The translations under genes and the position numbers were made by a program. The notes under the pieces were generated by a model. It did not search any database, was not told the DNA's origin, and saw nothing but the letters and a program-made list of their open reading frames with translations. A stretch of DNA of 10,117 nucleotides, taken from the NCBI GenBank assembly GCA_946482655.1, contig CAMLSA010000107.1, positions 1-10,117 on the forward strand, written 5' to 3'. The DNA is from an uncultured Sphingomonas sp. GTDB taxonomy: Bacteria; Pseudomonadota; Alphaproteobacteria; Sphingomonadales; Sphingomonadaceae. Positions 7,393 through 10,117 of this stretch are shown here, piece after piece (position 1 is the first letter of the stretch; each line of letters opens with the position of its first letter).

Positions 7393-8314
7393 CGACCGAT
7401 ATGACCTGATCTGCCAGTCCGATCGATCCGTGATGATCGGCATGGGAGCCAGCTATGAATGCCATATTTGCGGCACTCGATATCCCATCAAGGAAGGCGT
7501 GGCCATTTGTGTCGACGAGGACGACTCCTTCTATGAAGGCGCCTATGACAACACTGTCAAGTTCGTCCCCAAGAGTGAAAACATCCTGCATTCGTGGCCA
7601 TTGTGGCTCTTGAACAGCGGATATGTCTGGGAGGCGAGGAGGTATCTGCGCGAAGGAGCCAGCGTCATCGAGCTCGGTTGCGCGGCGGGTGTTCGGTATT
7701 TCGGGCAGCGCTATCACATGATCGGATGCGACCTGTCATTTTCCGCACTCAGGAAAATCGACTTTTACGGCCTTAAGGTCCAGGCCGATGCCGCGGTGCA
7801 CATTCCTCTTCCCGACCGATCGGTGGATGGTGTGGTCAGCTCGTTCTTCTGGGAGCATATTCCGCCCGAGCTGAAGCCGAAAATTCTCGCGGAGTGCCGA
7901 CGGATCCTCAAGGACGAGGGACGAGTGGTGTTCCTCTACGACGTCGAGACGGAGAACCCGCTGATCAGAAAATATAAGAAGCGCGACCGGGCATTGTACG
8001 ACGAACTTTTCATAAAGGGCGATGGACATCTAGGATACCAATCTCCGGCGGAGAATGTGGAAACCTTCTCCGCCGCGGGGTTCCGGGTGCTGGGCCACAA
8101 GGGGCTGGAAAAGACGTTCATTCAAAGCGCATCGGTTCGCGCGAAGCTCCGCAAATTTGGGACGCGGAAACCCAAGCCGGAAAAGGTGGGACGCAACCGA
8201 TTGTTCTTTTACCTGTCCACCGCGATGATGCGCCTGGTCGATGTTCTCATATGTCCATTTCTCCCGGCCTCCTGGGCTCGGATAGACCTGGTGATACTTG
8301 AAAAGGGGCGGTGA
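7385..8314 (+). CDS. SAM-dependent class I methyltransferase with zinc-ribbon-like N-terminus
   Basis: This 309-residue protein has a class I (Methyltransf_11-like) SAM-binding core: ELGCAAG at residues 96-102 (motif I), GCDLS at 114-118, and LPDRSVDGVVSSFFWEHI ending at about 159. The N-terminus looks like a Trm112-type zinc ribbon, LIC-x2-D then CHICGTRYPIKEG. Cys26 and Cys29 form one pair, but the first pair is degraded (Cys10 with Asp13 instead of Cys). This layout is common in methyltransferases of polysaccharide loci. A hydrophobic stretch near residues 270-295 may contact the membrane. It probably methylates a glycan or sugar intermediate; the target is unknown. The GTG at 7385 is chosen because it keeps the complete ribbon and has GAGGG 9 bases upstream; longer in-frame starts run deep into wbuB. 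An in-frame ATG at 7433 would remove the first Cys. It overlaps wbuB by 8 bases. Confidence 0.86.
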   Translation: MSSDRYDLICQSDRSVMIGMGASYECHICGTRYPIKEGVAICVDEDDSFYEGAYDNTVKFVPKSENILHSWPLWLLNSGYVWEARRYLREGASVIELGCAAGVRYFGQRYHMIGCDLSFSALRKIDFYGLKVQADAAVHIPLPDRSVDGVVSSFFWEHIPPELKPKILAECRRILKDEGRVVFLYDVETENPLIRKYKKRDRALYDELFIKGDGHLGYQSPAENVETFSAAGFRVLGHKGLEKTFIQSASVRAKLRKFGTRKPKPEKVGRNRLFFYLSTAMMRLVDVLICPFLPASWARIDLVILEKGR

Positions 8315-8350
8315 TCCGTCGGTCCGCGACGTTATCGGCGGACGATATCC

Positions 8351-8356
8351 GGGAGG
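8351..8356 (+). promoter_or_regulatory. Shine-Dalgarno of the SDR oxidoreductase gene
   Basis: GGGAGG lies 9 bases before the GTG at 8366 and supports that start. An ATG at 8370 is out of frame. Confidence 0.6.
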
Positions 8357-8365
8357 CTTTCGTCT

Positions 8366-9316
8366 GTGGATGCGCTGATCGGCGAGACTGGATTTGTAGG
8401 GCGGATTCTCGCCGACCAGCATCATTTTGGCGCCCGGTTCAACAGCCGGACCATCGATCGGGCCGAGGGCCGGACATTCGATACGATCTTGTGTGCGGCG
8501 GCTCCGGGCTCGATGTTTGAGGCCAATCGCTATCCGGACAGTGACCAGCGGCGGATCGATGATCTCGTCCGCCGCCTCGGCACGATCAAGGCGAAGCGCT
8601 TCATCCTCATTTCCACCGTCGCGACGCTCGCCGACTTCACCGCCGAGGATGAGAATAGCCGGGCATATGAGACGCGAATTCCCTATGGCGTTCACCGGCG
8701 GCGGCTTGAGGCATTTGTGGAAAGCCGCTTTCCGGAGCATCTTCTGATTCGGCTTCCGGCCTTGTTTGGACCTGGTTTGAAGAAGAATTTCCTATTCGAT
8801 ATCCTCAACCCGATGCCGTCGATGTTGACGGATGCCAAGTTGAAGGAATTGCGCGATCGGCTTAGCCAGGATTTGGCCGAGGCGGCTGCCAGATTCTATT
8901 CATGGAGGGAGGATCTCGCGCTCCATCTTATCGACAGGCCCGCGTACGATGCTTCGGGGCGCCGCGCCGAGTTGGATCCGGCGGTCGAGGCCGCCGGCCT
9001 TTCGGCGACACAGTTCACGAGCCCGCAAAGTCGTTTCCAATATTATGACATGGCCAGGTTATGGTCCGATATCGGGCTGGCGCAGGCAGCGGGCGTCCGC
9101 GTCTTGCATCTGGCTCCCCCACCGCTACCCGCCTCGGAGGTGTTCCGATCGGTGATGGGGAAAAGCATGCCCGAGAACCAAGCGCGCGTGCACGTCGAGG
9201 ATATGCGAACCGGTCATGCATTGCTGTGGGGCCGCACGGGTCCCTATATCGCCGATCCCGCTCAGGTGCTGGATGCGATCGGTACTTTCGTCCGGCGGGA
9301 GCGGGCCGCGGCATGA
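8366..9316 (+). CDS. SDR-type NAD(P)-dependent epimerase/dehydratase-like protein
   Basis: This 316-residue protein has an N-terminal Rossmann motif GETGFVG (residues 6-12), and FNSRTID (25-31), CAAAPGS (43-49) and LISTVATL (81-88) in the order expected for an SDR. The position of the catalytic pair reads Tyr107-x3-Arg111 (YGVHR) rather than YxxxK. RLPALFGPGLKKNFLFDIL follows at about 129-147. I associate the FNS, YGxxR and GLKKN blocks with a group of uncharacterised oxidoreductases found in surface polysaccharide loci, but cannot name its substrate. The C-terminal half is helical and poorly conserved to my eye. The GTG start at 8366 follows a good ribosome binding site and gives a proper first beta strand. 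It lies 51 bases after the methyltransferase and overlaps the following gene by ATGA, suggesting that the two products act in one pathway. Confidence 0.85.
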   Translation: MDALIGETGFVGRILADQHHFGARFNSRTIDRAEGRTFDTILCAAAPGSMFEANRYPDSDQRRIDDLVRRLGTIKAKRFILISTVATLADFTAEDENSRAYETRIPYGVHRRRLEAFVESRFPEHLLIRLPALFGPGLKKNFLFDILNPMPSMLTDAKLKELRDRLSQDLAEAAARFYSWREDLALHLIDRPAYDASGRRAELDPAVEAAGLSATQFTSPQSRFQYYDMARLWSDIGLAQAAGVRVLHLAPPPLPASEVFRSVMGKSMPENQARVHVEDMRTGHALLWGRTGPYIADPAQVLDAIGTFVRRERAAA

Positions 9317-10117
9317 AGCTGGCCGTATCGAACATCGCCTGGCTGCCGCGCGACCGCGACGTTGCCTATGCGATACTCCGCGCCCATGGGATCGAGGGTC
9401 TGGAAATAGCGCCGGGGCTGTTCTTCGACGGCGCCTCGGATGTTTTCGCGCCGACCGATCAGGAATTGGCCGGCGCTGCCAGGGGGGCACGGCGCGCCGG
9501 TCTGGAACTGGTGTCCATGCAGTCATTGCTGTTCGGGGAGTCAAGCGTGGCGCTGTTCGAAAGCGATGGCGCACGAGAGCGCCTCGAGGCCGCCATGCTG
9601 CGTGCGATCGCATTGGCCGAGCGTCTCGAGATTCCCAATCTGGTCTTTGGTTCACCCAGGCAACGTGTGATTCCGCCCGGCATGACGGCATCGGAGGCCG
9701 AGGAGATCGCCATCACCGCGTTCCGTCGCCTCGGGGACGTGGCCGCAAGCGCCGGCACGCGTATCGCCATCGAAGCCAATCCGGAGACCTATGGCACAAA
9801 CTTCCTCAACCGTGTGCCCGATGCCGAGGCCTTTGTCCGCAAGGTAGGTCATGATGCGATCCGGCTGATCATCGATGTTGGCGCCCTGCATATGAACGGG
9901 GATTTCGACCTGATCGACGACATCGCGAAGCGCAGTTGCGATGTGATAAACCATGTCCATATGAGCGAGCCCGGTCTGGCGCCCGCTCCGGCGGAGGTCA
10001 TGCAGGCGGCACGCGTATTTTCCGCCCTGGCTCGAGCGGGCTATGGGAATTGGTGTTCGATCGAGATGCGAACGCCTCTGCACGAGCCGTTGGCTGTTCT
10101 CGAAAGGTCGGTCGCAA
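9313..10117 (+). CDS. Sugar phosphate isomerase/epimerase-like TIM-barrel protein, partial (right edge)
   Basis: The reading frame from ATG 9313 stays open to the right edge, giving 268 residues without a stop. It begins MKLAVSNIAWLP and ends in ERSVA, so only the last few residues are probably missing. It resembles the xylose isomerase-like TIM barrel (AP endonuclease 2) superfamily. Candidate metal or catalytic residues lie where the family places them: Glu154 (AIEANPE), Asp188 (IIDVGAL), His214/His216 (HVHMSEPG) and Glu251 (SIEMR). Members isomerise or epimerise sugars, inositols or keto acids; the specific reaction cannot be deduced. The start codon overlaps the SDR stop codon (ATGA), with a GGGAG 11 bases upstream, so the pair is probably translationally coupled. 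This suggests that an oxidised sugar made by one enzyme is processed by the other. Confidence 0.87.
   Translation, partial: MKLAVSNIAWLPRDRDVAYAILRAHGIEGLEIAPGLFFDGASDVFAPTDQELAGAARGARRAGLELVSMQSLLFGESSVALFESDGARERLEAAMLRAIALAERLEIPNLVFGSPRQRVIPPGMTASEAEEIAITAFRRLGDVAASAGTRIAIEANPETYGTNFLNRVPDAEAFVRKVGHDAIRLIIDVGALHMNGDFDLIDDIAKRSCDVINHVHMSEPGLAPAPAEVMQAARVFSALARAGYGNWCSIEMRTPLHEPLAVLERSVA

Noticed and set aside
8311..8520. GTG-started frame overlapping the start of the SDR gene
   Set aside because: It is out of frame with the Rossmann domain and its peptide resembles nothing. A frameshift is unnecessary because the GTG at 8366 has its own ribosome binding site.
9216..9854. 212-codon + strand frame across the SDR/TIM-barrel junction
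   Set aside because: It is a shadow; the frame from ATG 9313 gives a TIM-barrel protein with candidate metal ligands in the family order.

Overview
The window looks like part of an exopolysaccharide biosynthesis locus from a high-GC alphaproteobacterium, most likely a sphingomonad. The evidence is the GC-rich coding bias, frequent GTG starts, the exosortase-A type glycosyltransferase at the left edge, and the general style of the proteins. The genus cannot be fixed from the sequence alone. All supported genes are on the + strand. There are no RNA genes, insertion sequences, CRISPR arrays or convincing terminators.

Layout. (1) 42-1247: a GT4-type glycosyltransferase of the family that accompanies PEP-CTERM/exosortase A loci. 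(2) 1344-2759: an unrecognised protein with two predicted membrane helices, an acidic patch and a long Pro/Ala-rich tail. (3) 2887-6160: three tightly linked genes, fnlA-fnlB-fnlC (also called capE-capF-capG or wbjB-wbjC-wbjD), which together convert UDP-GlcNAc to UDP-N-acetyl-L-fucosamine (UDP-L-FucNAc). (4) 6172-7392: a WbuB-like glycosyltransferase, the natural candidate for using that sugar. (5) 7385-8314: a SAM-dependent methyltransferase with a degenerate zinc-ribbon-like N-terminus. (6) 8366-9316: an SDR-type NAD(P)-dependent oxidoreductase, followed with a 4-base overlap by (7) a TIM-barrel sugar phosphate isomerase/epimerase-like gene (9313 onward) that runs off the right edge.

How the genes work together. 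From 2887 to the right edge the genes are separated by at most 51 bases, and three junctions overlap (GTGA at 5024, 8 bases at 7385, ATGA at 9313). This suggests one transcript with translational coupling. FnlA does the 5-inverting 4,6-dehydration, FnlB does C3 epimerisation and C4 reduction, and FnlC does C2 epimerisation. The WbuB-like enzyme probably adds the L-FucNAc to a lipid-linked repeat unit. The last three genes look like a second, uncharacterised module that makes or modifies another sugar or substituent. No initiating sugar-phosphate transferase, flippase, polymerase or exosortase is in the window, so these must lie elsewhere.

Nothing here is a clearly new defence or mobile system. 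The most open questions are the Pro-rich membrane protein and the unassigned oxidoreductase/TIM-barrel pair.
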